Source: Bermanella sp034112345 | GTDB taxonomy: Bacteria > Pseudomonadota > Gammaproteobacteria > Pseudomonadales > Oceanobacteraceae | Direction: 5' to 3' | Length of the DNA: 64,000 nucleotides | Assembly (NCBI GenBank): GCA_034112345.1 | Contig: JAWUVN010000065.1 | Coordinates: 1-64,000, forward strand | Shown here: piece after piece, positions 25,962 through 33,936 of the stretch | Layout of the letters: each line of letters begins with the position of its first letter | Numbering within the stretch: the first letter of the stretch is position 1 | Translations under genes and position numbers: made by a program | Notes under the pieces: generated by a model | The model's database searches: none | Seen by the model: only the letters and a program-made list of their open reading frames with translations | What the model was told of the DNA's origin: nothing

Positions 25962-26255
25962 GAAAGATTGAAGCCTTGGTTAATCAGTAAATACATATTG
26001 ATTGTAAATAAAGTGTTAATCGTCAAGCCTATTAGTATATGTTTTTTAAGGGCGGTTTTCAGTTAATAAGTACTTGTGAGCAAGATCACTTTAAAAACAG
26101 AGTAAATAAATTTTATACGGCAATATCATTGTATTTAGACCATGATATAAGGCCTACAGTAGCCTTGGCTAAAATGGTAGATAAAAGGCGCTTGTTTGAT
26201 GAGCTTAGTCTTAGCATAATGCGACCCCCCGATTGTTCGCAGGGGAGGAGGCGGT

Positions 26256-27170
26256 ATGCAGGTTAGAAATTTTTATTGGTATGTATTGAATAAGCCACTG
26301 GATCAGAATTTAGCTGAGAAGCTAGAGGCTCATCCCTTTGAGTCTTGTGGCTTAACTCAGTTATCGTCACAAGGTTGGGTGCCACCGTTACATGGTGAAG
26401 GTTATGTATACGAAGCTCATGGAGCTCAGCTATGCACTTTAAAGCAAGAGAAGCGCTTGCTGCCAGCTTCAGTGGTTAACGATTACCTGCAAGTAAAAGT
26501 AGAAGAGTTTGAAGCGGCAGAAGGGTATTCGCCCAGTCGTAAAATACGGACCCAAATGAAAGAAGACATTACCTTGGATCTTCTGCCAAAAGCTTTTACA
26601 AAGGTATCAAGAATCCCTGTGCTTATATTTCCCCGTCAAGGTTGGCTGTTAGTATTAGGCGGTAGCGTTAAAACGGCTGATGATACAACGGCCTTTATGC
26701 GAGAAAGCGTTGGTAACCTGCCTATTTCATTGGTTAATACCGATATAAGTCCAAGCAGTATTATGACTCAGTGGCTATCAGATCCAAGTAAATTACCTGA
26801 AGACTGGGTGCTAGGAGAAGAAGTTGAATTAAAAGATGCTGAAGACGCGGTAGTAAGGGTTAAAAATCAGGACCTATTTAGCGAAGAATTAAGCGTGCAT
26901 ATGGATGCAGGAAAGATTGTTACTAAGCTTGCGCTCACATGGCGTGAACAGGTCAGCATCATTGTGCAAGACGACCTAGCAATTAAGCGTGCTAAGTTAT
27001 TATTGGAAGACGATGCACCGTATGAAGCAACCGAGACAGAAGAGGGCCGATTTGCCCATGAGTTTGCGGTTAGCTGTAACTGGGTTGTGCCATTGTGCCA
27101 ATCTATTTTAAAAGCATTTGGTGGATTAGAGAAAGCATTGGCGGCCAGTCAGGACCGAGCATTTAAATAA
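26256..27170 (+). CDS. rdgC: Recombination-associated protein RdgC
   Basis: 304 residues, the family length (E. coli 303). RdgC forms a ring dimer around double-stranded DNA and limits RecA activity in the nucleoid. Family blocks: MQVRNFYWYVLNKPL at the start, GWVPPLHG, ACLKQEKRLLP-type segment seen as LCTLKQEKRLLPASVVN, RKIRTQMKEDITLDLLPKAF, GWLLVLGGSVKTADD, and LALTWREQVSIIVQDDLAIKRAK. GGGGAGGAGGCGGT before the ATG is a strong ribosome site and excludes the short frame that overlaps the start. Divergent from gdhA across 294 bases. Confidence 0.95.
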   Translation: MQVRNFYWYVLNKPLDQNLAEKLEAHPFESCGLTQLSSQGWVPPLHGEGYVYEAHGAQLCTLKQEKRLLPASVVNDYLQVKVEEFEAAEGYSPSRKIRTQMKEDITLDLLPKAFTKVSRIPVLIFPRQGWLLVLGGSVKTADDTTAFMRESVGNLPISLVNTDISPSSIMTQWLSDPSKLPEDWVLGEEVELKDAEDAVVRVKNQDLFSEELSVHMDAGKIVTKLALTWREQVSIIVQDDLAIKRAKLLLEDDAPYEATETEEGRFAHEFAVSCNWVVPLCQSILKAFGGLEKALAASQDRAFK

Positions 27171-27306
27171 CATGTTTTAACGGTAAAGTTACTGGTGTAT
27201 TGGCTTGAGACCAAAGCCGACAACTTATACTGAATTTCTGGCACAGAAGAAAAAGCTAGCTAGGATTCAAGTAAGGATTAGTGCCTAAAAACCACTTAAT
27301 TCTGTA

Positions 27307-27352
27307 TAAAACAAGGTCAGGAATTTCGATAGTCGGCCTTGTTTTATTTTCA
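27307..27352 (+). terminator. Hairpin terminator between rdgC and the rhombosortase gene
   Basis: AAAACAAGG (27308-27316) pairs with CCTTGTTTT (27337-27345), extended inward by a G-T and a C-G pair, 16-base loop, followed by ATTTTCATTTTT. It is 137 bases after the rdgC stop. Confidence 0.7.
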
Positions 27353-27437
27353 TTTTTGTAATGGCCACACAGTACTTTTCTATATCACCTTTGTCAGTGA
27401 TCAATGTTATTCTAAGCAGATAAACTTAAATTAAATA

Positions 27438-28043
27438 GTGTACAAAACCATTGTCATGGCATCATTTTTTCAGCGTTATCCTATCTCATTTTGGCCATTA
27501 CTATGCGCTGCTTTCGTCCTGATATTAGCGGCGCTGGGGCCTGATGTTCGTAATGCATTAAAGTTAGATTTACAGCTGACTGATCAGGGGCAGTGGTGGC
27601 GAATATTTTCCGCACATTGGGTGCATTTAGGTTGGCCGCATAGCTTATTAAATGCTGGTGGGTTTGCATTGGTAGCTTGGATGCACCCTAGAGGGCATTG
27701 GCTAATGTGGTTAGGCTTTTATTGTGTGGCTAGCGTTTGTATCTCTAGCTTCTTGTTGTTTGATAGTACCATATCGTCTTATGTAGGGGCTTCTGGTGTA
27801 TTGCATGGCTTATTGATATTAGCGGCTTTTTACAGTTATTGGTTAGAGCCATGGCGTAAAGCGTTAATGATTTTAGCCATCTTAGCTAAATTAGTATGGG
27901 AGCAAACGACTTGGTATAGCGATAAAGGAGTAAGTGCCATGATTGGTGGGAATGTAGCGGTAGATGCCCATTTCATCGGTGGTTTATGTGGCTTGCTCAT
28001 TATTTTATCAGTGCTCATCAATTATCGTGGAAAACTTAAATAA
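27438..28043 (+). CDS. rrtA: Rhombosortase-type rhomboid protease
   Basis: 201 residues with about six membrane helices. The rhomboid catalytic pair is present: Ser119 in GASGVLHG and His178 in VDAHFIGG; the oxyanion segment HSLLNAGG (His68, Asn72) is also there. The GASGVLHG and DAH context, with the small size, matches rhombosortases, which cut the C-terminal GlyGly-CTERM anchor of exported proteins in bacteria with type II secretion. No protein in this window ends in a GlyGly-CTERM tail, so substrates lie elsewhere. Start codon uncertain: GTG at 27438 or ATG at 27459; neither has a clear ribosome site. It could alternatively be a generic rhomboid. Confidence 0.78.
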   Translation: MYKTIVMASFFQRYPISFWPLLCAAFVLILAALGPDVRNALKLDLQLTDQGQWWRIFSAHWVHLGWPHSLLNAGGFALVAWMHPRGHWLMWLGFYCVASVCISSFLLFDSTISSYVGASGVLHGLLILAAFYSYWLEPWRKALMILAILAKLVWEQTTWYSDKGVSAMIGGNVAVDAHFIGGLCGLLIILSVLINYRGKLK

Positions 28044-28126
28044 GAAACCTGATTCCAGCTACACTTTTAATTATAAGAATATCGAAGTAATCAATATGTA
28101 AATGATCAAGAAATTACATTCTTTAT

Positions 28127-29092
28127 GTGTCTGCACTTGATGATCTATTTTTTAAATATGTATATAAAAGGGATATTATTATCTGGCTCAGACGGCGCTT
28201 TCTTTTTGTATTCTTGGTCAATACTGTTCTTTTTATGTTGGTTGCACCTGCTTACGCAAGTAGCGGTGATTGGGAGCATGAGTTTGATCCCTACTATACC
28301 AATATTGCTTACTTTAAAACGTTAGATGATAGCCCCATTCCTGAACTGGGTCAGGTGTCTGAAGTTCAGGTATATAAAGACTTATTTTATCGCTCTTACG
28401 TGCCTCGTTTTTTTTTAGTTGAAGCCAGTATCAATCCGCTTCCGTTATTGGGTGTGTATTTCAAAAGTGAGGAGGGTGAAAGGTTTTATGCTGATATGAA
28501 CGTCACCAAAGATCTTAACTTGGTAGAAATAGCCACCGCAGGTTTTGAAGAGCCTTATGCTATATCCTTTTTTTTAGGGAATATGGTTAAGTACGATGCA
28601 ATGGATGGTAGTGGCACAAAAAGTAAAGGCTTTATGGGGTACTTAGCCAGTTATGGTCACTTGCATATCCGCAATAATAAATTGATAGATGATCGGTGGG
28701 GAGAGTTCGAATGGAAAATAAAAGGCGATCAAATATTAGAAGATAGGGATCTTAGCTGGTCTTTTCGAGTGGGATTAAAATACCATGATAATCCTCATAT
28801 TACTGATGAATTTTATGTGGCCATTAAACGCGAGCGAGTTCAGCGAACAGGAGATATTTATTCGTGGATTCAAAATGGCGGGATCGAATTAAAAATTCGC
28901 TTAGATCAATCATCGGGAGATACGATTGGTCAGCAATTAATCATAGATAAAAAAATCCCCATTAAATCGAAAAATTGGGTGTTATCCCTAGGGATCGGTT
29001 TTGTCAGGGACACGGCAAATAAATACTCCGGGCCACTTAGGGTGAATGAAAGCACTACCTCATTTGTGTTGCGCCCAAGCTTATCCTTTTAA
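28127..29092 (+). CDS. Predicted outer-membrane beta-barrel protein of unknown function
   Basis: 321 residues from a GTG start. A signal sequence follows a basic N-terminus (RRRFLFVFLVNTVLFMLVAPAYA, residues ~22-44). The rest is rich in alternating strands, such as YGHLHIRNNKLIDDRWGEFEWKI and FRVGLKYHDNPHITDEFYVAIKRE, and ends LRPSLSF, a terminal Phe as in BAM substrates. I do not recognise a named family. The start is uncertain: no good ribosome site, and the signal sequence begins unusually late, so a shorter start is possible. It lies 83 bases after the rhombosortase gene and converges with the DUF1853 gene with a 14-base gap. Confidence 0.6.
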   Translation: MSALDDLFFKYVYKRDIIIWLRRRFLFVFLVNTVLFMLVAPAYASSGDWEHEFDPYYTNIAYFKTLDDSPIPELGQVSEVQVYKDLFYRSYVPRFFLVEASINPLPLLGVYFKSEEGERFYADMNVTKDLNLVEIATAGFEEPYAISFFLGNMVKYDAMDGSGTKSKGFMGYLASYGHLHIRNNKLIDDRWGEFEWKIKGDQILEDRDLSWSFRVGLKYHDNPHITDEFYVAIKRERVQRTGDIYSWIQNGGIELKIRLDQSSGDTIGQQLIIDKKIPIKSKNWVLSLGIGFVRDTANKYSGPLRVNESTTSFVLRPSLSF

Positions 29093-29106
29093 ATTTAAGC
29101 ATCTAT

Positions 29107-30051
29107 TTACAGCGTTTCAGGCCATTGGTCGTGAACAATAAAAAAGCGCTGATCTTCTATGTATGATGCACCGTTCTTAATCAGTGAAACAACCATTAAA
29201 GCGTATATTTTTTTAGGATTCTCGTTTTGATAAAAGTGCTGGTGGATGAGTATCTCAAGAGTACATGAATCCATGAGTTGTAGATCTGATTCAGTAGCCC
29301 TCTGGTCGGCGCTAAAGTCGCCTAGCCATTCATGCTTGGGCAGCAGGCACCATTGACGATTAGTGCCCTGTGGCGATTGAATCAAAGATTGAATTTTAGA
29401 GGCGTGTAGCCAGTTCCCCATACACAGTCCTGTTTCGCATATGTCTGGCAGGGTGTAGTGCATTTTAAATTGATTGAATAGATACCCTTTTAGGGCAAGC
29501 GTTTGCTGATAAGTATTTGGTAGATTTAGGTCTTTTAAGCGATTAGTGGTGGCAGGGTGGCTTAAGAACGGGAATTGTTTATGTATCAATTTGTCTATTT
29601 TAATATCAAGCCTGTCCCGAGATTGAGGGCCAACCCAGTCAGACTGTTCAGAACCAGTAGTATTGGGCTTTTGTAAGTAAAATTTTACAGCCAGCTCTAC
29701 ATGATAGGGGTGTCCGTTTATCTGGGTTAATAGGTCTAACTCGCCTAATGTTTGTTTTTGGTCATTAATCTGTACGTGATCTGCATACAGAGAAACGCCA
29801 GGGCCATACAGAAAATAATACTGCCATAAACACTCAAAGTAACTGCCGAGTAATTTATGGTTGTTTTCTTGTATATACTCTAATAAATGTGATGGATTGT
29901 TGTCCAGTTTATCTAGCCATACTAGAAGGGAATCATCCTTTGTAATATTAAGGCTTGGTACTGAATTTAAGCTGGCCAGAGGCGGGCTTAATAAACACCA
30001 GGTTAAATGGCGTACAGCTGGAGAAGTAAATTGTGTATTCAGAGTACTCAT
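29107..30051 (-). CDS. DUF1853 family protein
   Basis: 314 residues from the ATG at 30051. Conserved-looking blocks are RHLTWCLLSPPLA near the start, LGSYFECLWQYYF, LGELDLLTQINGHPYHVELAVKFYL (reminiscent of a PD-(D/E)xK nuclease core, with ELD and E-x-K-type spacing) and LPKHEWLGDF. DUF1853 is of unknown function; the nuclease-like resemblance is my inference. The frame runs back to 30255, into nadK on the other strand, so the longer start is rejected; an ATG at 30069 is an alternative. It is divergent from nadK, the same neighbour as in pseudomonads. The two genes share a ~65-base promoter region. Confidence 0.8.
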   Translation of the reverse strand: MSTLNTQFTSPAVRHLTWCLLSPPLASLNSVPSLNITKDDSLLVWLDKLDNNPSHLLEYIQENNHKLLGSYFECLWQYYFLYGPGVSLYADHVQINDQKQTLGELDLLTQINGHPYHVELAVKFYLQKPNTTGSEQSDWVGPQSRDRLDIKIDKLIHKQFPFLSHPATTNRLKDLNLPNTYQQTLALKGYLFNQFKMHYTLPDICETGLCMGNWLHASKIQSLIQSPQGTNRQWCLLPKHEWLGDFSADQRATESDLQLMDSCTLEILIHQHFYQNENPKKIYALMVVSLIKNGASYIEDQRFFIVHDQWPETL

Positions 30052-30118
30052 GAGTCCAATAACCATCTTATCTGTGGTATAAAACCCACCATATTTAAAG
30101 ATTACCGTGGTAAACAAA

Positions 30119-31003
30119 ATGGATGAATTTCGCAATGTGGGCATTATTGGTCGCTTAAATAGTGTCAAAGTTATCGAAACCATTAAGCGATTACGCCGTA
30201 TATTAAGTGATGAAGGTATCAACATCATTTTAGAAGAGCAAATAGCAGATGTCATGATGGGTCATGGTTTGCAAGTTTGTAGCCCTAAAATGATGGGTGA
30301 AATTTGCGATCTTGTGATTGTAGTGGGTGGTGATGGCAGCTTGTTAGGTGCGGCACGTGCCCTTGTTAAGTCCAATGTTCCTATTCTAGGGGTTAACCGT
30401 GGACGCTTAGGCTTCCTGACGGATATCAATCCTGATAATTTAGAAGAAAAAGTAATGGAAGTGCTTGAGGGAAAGTACATTACAGAGCGTCGCTTTATGC
30501 TAGAAGCTGAAGTGAAGCGTAACGGTGAGCCAATTGGGTATGGCGAAGCATTGAATGATGTCATTTTACACCCAGGTAAATCGGCTCGAATGATCGCATT
30601 TGATTTAAGCATCGAAGGCCAGTTTGTTTACCATCAACGCAGCGACGGTATTATTATTACAACGCCAACAGGGTCTACAGCATATTCTTTAAGCGGTGGC
30701 GGTCCGATTATGCATCCTAAAATAGATGCGGTTGCTTTAGTGCCTATGTTTCCGCATACATTGAGCAGTCGGCCGATTGTGGTTGATGCAAACAGCGAAG
30801 TTAAAATTACCATTAGTAGCGATATCGATATCTACCCGCAAATAAGTTGTGATGGGCAGGTGCATTTGACTGCTGCGCCAGGCGATACCGTTACTATTCG
30901 TAAAATGGCTCATAAGGCTCGACTGATTCATCCAATGGATCATGATTTTTATGAAACCTGCCGCACCAAGTTGGGTTGGGCTAGTCAGCACGGAGATGCC
31001 TAA
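30119..31003 (+). CDS. nadK: NAD kinase
   Basis: 294 residues. It phosphorylates NAD to NADP in the cytoplasm. The GGDGS motif is at 70-74 (Asp72), with ICDLVIVVGGDGSLLGAAR, GVNRGRLGFLTDI, and TTPTGSTAYSLSGGGPI as further signatures. The frame opens at a GTG at 30107, but the ATG at 30119 yields MDEFRNVGIIGRL, aligning with Pseudomonas NadK (MEPFRNIGIIGRL, 295 residues from memory), so it is preferred. It heads a run of co-directional, tightly spaced genes up to pepN; the next start is two bases after its stop. Confidence 0.95.
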   Translation: MDEFRNVGIIGRLNSVKVIETIKRLRRILSDEGINIILEEQIADVMMGHGLQVCSPKMMGEICDLVIVVGGDGSLLGAARALVKSNVPILGVNRGRLGFLTDINPDNLEEKVMEVLEGKYITERRFMLEAEVKRNGEPIGYGEALNDVILHPGKSARMIAFDLSIEGQFVYHQRSDGIIITTPTGSTAYSLSGGGPIMHPKIDAVALVPMFPHTLSSRPIVVDANSEVKITISSDIDIYPQISCDGQVHLTAAPGDTVTIRKMAHKARLIHPMDHDFYETCRTKLGWASQHGDA

Positions 31004-31005
31004 TC

Positions 31006-31965
31006 ATGGCTGCTCAAGGGTATGACTTAATCGGTGATGTTCACGGATGTGGGCAGACCCTTTGTCATTTACTAGAACAAATGGGTTACAGCAAAAAAGA
31101 CGGTGTTTACCAGCACAAATCCAGAAAGGTTGTATTTATTGGTGACATTGTTGATCGTGGGCCGAATATCCGCTTAGCATTAAAAGTAGTCAGGGATATG
31201 GTTGATAATGGGCATGCTCATTTAATCATGGGAAACCATGAATATAATGTTTTGGCATATTGCACTCCCTCAAGAGAGGGGGCTGCACACCCTTTTCTGC
31301 GAGAGCATTCAGCCCGTAATACTTTCATAGTTGAAGAAACTTTAAGGCAATTTGAACCCTACCCTCAAGAGTGGCGTGACTATTTGTCGTGGTTTACGAC
31401 ACTGCCTTTGTATATGGAATTTGATAATTTTAGAGTGGTTCATGCGTGTTGGGATCGGGATTTAATTCGTGAGATGGAAATACGCTATGGGCGTAACCAC
31501 CTTGATGAAGATTTTTTACACGCATCAATGGATCGTGAGTCATTCGAAGGGCAATTTGTCGATCGTCTGACTCGTGGTACCGCGTTAAAGTTACCTGATG
31601 GCCGCAGCATTACAGCAAAAGACGGTTTTGTTCGTCATTTCTTTAGAACAAAGTTCTGGGAAAAATTACCAGAAGTGTACGATGAAATCGTATTTCAGCC
31701 AGATCCGTTGCCTCAAGACATAGCAGAAAAACCGATATCACGTGAAGATCGAAAAGAGCTCTTATATTACGGCCCTGATGAAAAGATATTGTTTATGGGT
31801 CATTACTGGATGAAAGGGATACCAGGTCCAATTAAACCCAATATAGCCTGCTTAGATTACAGTGCTGTTAAATATGGGCGTTTAGTGGCTTATAGAATGG
31901 ATGATGAAACCCATCTTGATCCTAATAAATTTTGCTGGATAAGAGTGGATAGAAAAGAGGATTAG
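31006..31965 (+). CDS. Calcineurin-like metallophosphoesterase
   Basis: 319 residues of the PPP/ApaH-like phosphoesterase type. Dimetal motifs: GDVHGCG (Asp11, His13), GDIVDRGPN (Asp47, Asp50, Arg51) and GNHEYN (Asn77, His78), with further His in VVHACWD and a C-terminal FMGHYW. It could act as a protein phosphatase or on nucleotide substrates; ApaH (diadenosine tetraphosphatase) has the same fold but is shorter. It lies between nadK and the rhomboid gene with two- and 17-base spacings, as in pseudomonads. Substrate unknown. Confidence 0.87.
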   Translation: MAAQGYDLIGDVHGCGQTLCHLLEQMGYSKKDGVYQHKSRKVVFIGDIVDRGPNIRLALKVVRDMVDNGHAHLIMGNHEYNVLAYCTPSREGAAHPFLREHSARNTFIVEETLRQFEPYPQEWRDYLSWFTTLPLYMEFDNFRVVHACWDRDLIREMEIRYGRNHLDEDFLHASMDRESFEGQFVDRLTRGTALKLPDGRSITAKDGFVRHFFRTKFWEKLPEVYDEIVFQPDPLPQDIAEKPISREDRKELLYYGPDEKILFMGHYWMKGIPGPIKPNIACLDYSAVKYGRLVAYRMDDETHLDPNKFCWIRVDRKED

Positions 31966-31982
31966 CTCTTTTTAAATTTAAT

Positions 31983-32789
31983 ATGCATTTAGTTTTTACA
32001 TGCCATAAGGCTGTGCCCATAAAGCCTATTTTAACTCAATTGGATAAGCAAAATATCGTCTATGAAGTTGTTGATGATTCGGATCAAGTCCAGTTATGGG
32101 TAAAAGAGGAAGAGCTTGTAGGGCCTGTATTTGACTTTTATGAGCAGTATCTAAATCAATATCAAAACCGGTTGAGTATTAATAATTTAAAAAATACCCC
32201 GATTACCACAGCAGTGTTACTGGTTACCTTTATTACGGCTGTTATTACTCAATTGGGTCAGCAATGGATTGATTGGTTTTTAATCGCCAAAATTCAGTAT
32301 TATCCAAGGTCGTGGTTCTTTTACGATGGTGCTATCAATATATGGCGCTTCATTAGTCCTATTTTTCTGCATTTTGGCATTGAACATCTGATATTTAATT
32401 CGCTTTCTTTTTGGTATTTGGGCTCGATGTTAGAGCGGAATACAGGAAGGCTATTTTTTTTGGGATTAATTGTTGTATTGGCCAGTATCAGTAATGTGTC
32501 TCAGTTAATATCCGATGGTCCATTATTTGGTGGGCTATCAGGTGTGGTGTATGGCTTTATTGGTTTTATATTCTTATATCAAAAATTTATTAAAGATTTA
32601 AATATCCCTAAAGGATTACCAATATTTGCAGTGGTTTGGATGCTGCTAGGTATGACTGATATTTTAGCCAGCATAGGTTTTGGCAGCATGGCTAATACAG
32701 CACACTTAAGTGGCTTACTTGCAGGTTTGGCAACGTTTGCGGTGTACAAAATTATGACGAACAAAGAGAGTACTCATGAACCTAGATGA
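31983..32789 (+). CDS. glpG: Rhomboid intramembrane serine protease, GlpG-like
   Basis: 268 residues. An N-terminal soluble domain of ~70 residues is followed by six membrane helices. Active site: Ser186 in GGLSGVVYGF and His241 in NTAHLSGLLAG; the oxyanion-side HLIFNSLSFW is present. GlpG cleaves membrane-spanning segments of inner-membrane proteins. It is distinct from the shorter rhombosortase at 27.4 kb. Its end overlaps the yeaC start by 14 bases, so the two are translationally coupled. Confidence 0.9.
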   Translation: MHLVFTCHKAVPIKPILTQLDKQNIVYEVVDDSDQVQLWVKEEELVGPVFDFYEQYLNQYQNRLSINNLKNTPITTAVLLVTFITAVITQLGQQWIDWFLIAKIQYYPRSWFFYDGAINIWRFISPIFLHFGIEHLIFNSLSFWYLGSMLERNTGRLFFLGLIVVLASISNVSQLISDGPLFGGLSGVVYGFIGFIFLYQKFIKDLNIPKGLPIFAVVWMLLGMTDILASIGFGSMANTAHLSGLLAGLATFAVYKIMTNKESTHEPR

Positions 32790-33036
32790 TTTGATCGCTA
32801 GCATGACCCCTGAAATTTATAAAAACATGAAGGACGCAGTAGAGCTTGGACGATGGGGGGATGGTCGGACAATGACATCCGAGCAAAAAGAATTTAGCTT
32901 AGAAGCTATGATTCGATATGAACACCTTGTAGGTATTGCTGAAACAGAGCGTGTTGGTTATGTGGATACAAGTAAAAAAATGAACAAGAAAAAATCAGAT
33001 GATAACGATACACAAAATATAAAAATCATTGATTAA
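32776..33036 (+). CDS. yeaC: YeaC family protein (DUF1315)
   Basis: 86 residues. The DUF1315 core is seen as LIASMTPEIYKNMKDAVELGRWGDGRTMTSEQKEFSLEAMIRYE, small and helical. A Lys/Asp-rich tail ends the protein. Function unknown; conserved across gammaproteobacteria and repeatedly next to the rhomboid gene. The ATG overlaps the 3' end of glpG by 14 bases. Confidence 0.9.
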   Translation: MNLDDLIASMTPEIYKNMKDAVELGRWGDGRTMTSEQKEFSLEAMIRYEHLVGIAETERVGYVDTSKKMNKKKSDDNDTQNIKIID

Positions 33037-33081
33037 GCCTTAAATGCCTAAATATAAATATATCGATTGCTAAGTAGAGCT

Positions 33082-33915
33082 ATGAGTACACAAAAATACC
33101 AAGGTCATTTGCGTAAGATGACCATTAGTCATGATGAAAGTTGTGCAAATTATCAGATTCGCTTAGATGATCAATCTATTCCGCTCAATGAAAAGATTGG
33201 TCAGCCGATACGTATAGAGAGTTTAGGCGAAATACATTGCATTGAATGTGGACGAAAATGCAAAAAAAGTTTTAGCCAAGGCTATTGTTACCCTTGTTTT
33301 TCACGATTACCACAATGCGATGTTTGCATTATGAGCCCTGAGAAATGCCATTATGATCAAGGTACTTGCCGTGATGCAAATTGGGGTGACGAATTTTGTA
33401 TGCAAGATCATATCGTATACCTGGCTAACTCGTCCGGTATTAAAGTGGGAATAACACGACACACTCAAATCCCCACTCGTTGGTTGGATCAGGGAGCAAT
33501 GCAAGCGTTGCCAATTGCTCGAGTAGCAACTCGACAGTTATCCGGTCTATTAGAGGTCATCTTTAAGCAGCACGTTGCCGATAAAACGAATTGGCGAACA
33601 TTGTTGAAACAAGATGCATTAGACTTAGATTTATCAGTAAAACGTGATGAATTATTTGAGCTTTGCCATGAAGAAATTGAAGAGTTGCAAGGCCACTATG
33701 GTTTGCAAGCAGTGAGTCTGATTTACGATGCTGAACAGCATAATTATAAATATCCTGTTACAGAATACCCAACTAAAATAGTGAGTTTTAACCTAGATAA
33801 GAACCCAATCGCAGAAGGTATTTTAAAAGGGATTAAAGGGCAGTATCTGATATTGGATACAGGTGTGATTAATTTGCGTAAGTACACATCTTATAATGTG
33901 TCTATTGAGTGTTAA
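33082..33915 (+). CDS. DUF2797 cysteine-rich protein
   Basis: 277 residues from the ATG at 33082; the frame also reaches a TTG at 33067, which lacks support. A cluster of cysteines (CIECGRKCKKSFSQGYCYPC, then CDVC, CHYDQGTC and FCMQDH) looks like zinc ribbons. It is followed by HIVYLANSSGIKVGITRHTQIPTRWLDQGA, resembling a GIY-YIG-like element: IVYLANS and KVGIT match the first two motifs of that nuclease fold. DUF2797 is uncharacterised; a nucleic-acid role is inference. Between yeaC and pepN, the pseudomonad order. Confidence 0.85.
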   Translation: MSTQKYQGHLRKMTISHDESCANYQIRLDDQSIPLNEKIGQPIRIESLGEIHCIECGRKCKKSFSQGYCYPCFSRLPQCDVCIMSPEKCHYDQGTCRDANWGDEFCMQDHIVYLANSSGIKVGITRHTQIPTRWLDQGAMQALPIARVATRQLSGLLEVIFKQHVADKTNWRTLLKQDALDLDLSVKRDELFELCHEEIEELQGHYGLQAVSLIYDAEQHNYKYPVTEYPTKIVSFNLDKNPIAEGILKGIKGQYLILDTGVINLRKYTSYNVSIEC

Positions 33916-33936
33916 TAATTTAAGGATATATTGAAA

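Noticed and set aside
26039..26266. Short open frame just before and overlapping rdgC
   Set aside because: No family resemblance, no ribosome site, and the strong site at 26240-26255 belongs to rdgC; it occupies the gdhA-rdgC promoter region.
28125..28325. ATG-started 66-residue frame at the start of the barrel gene
   Set aside because: Out of frame with the 321-residue protein, which has a signal peptide and strand pattern; the short frame is a shadow.
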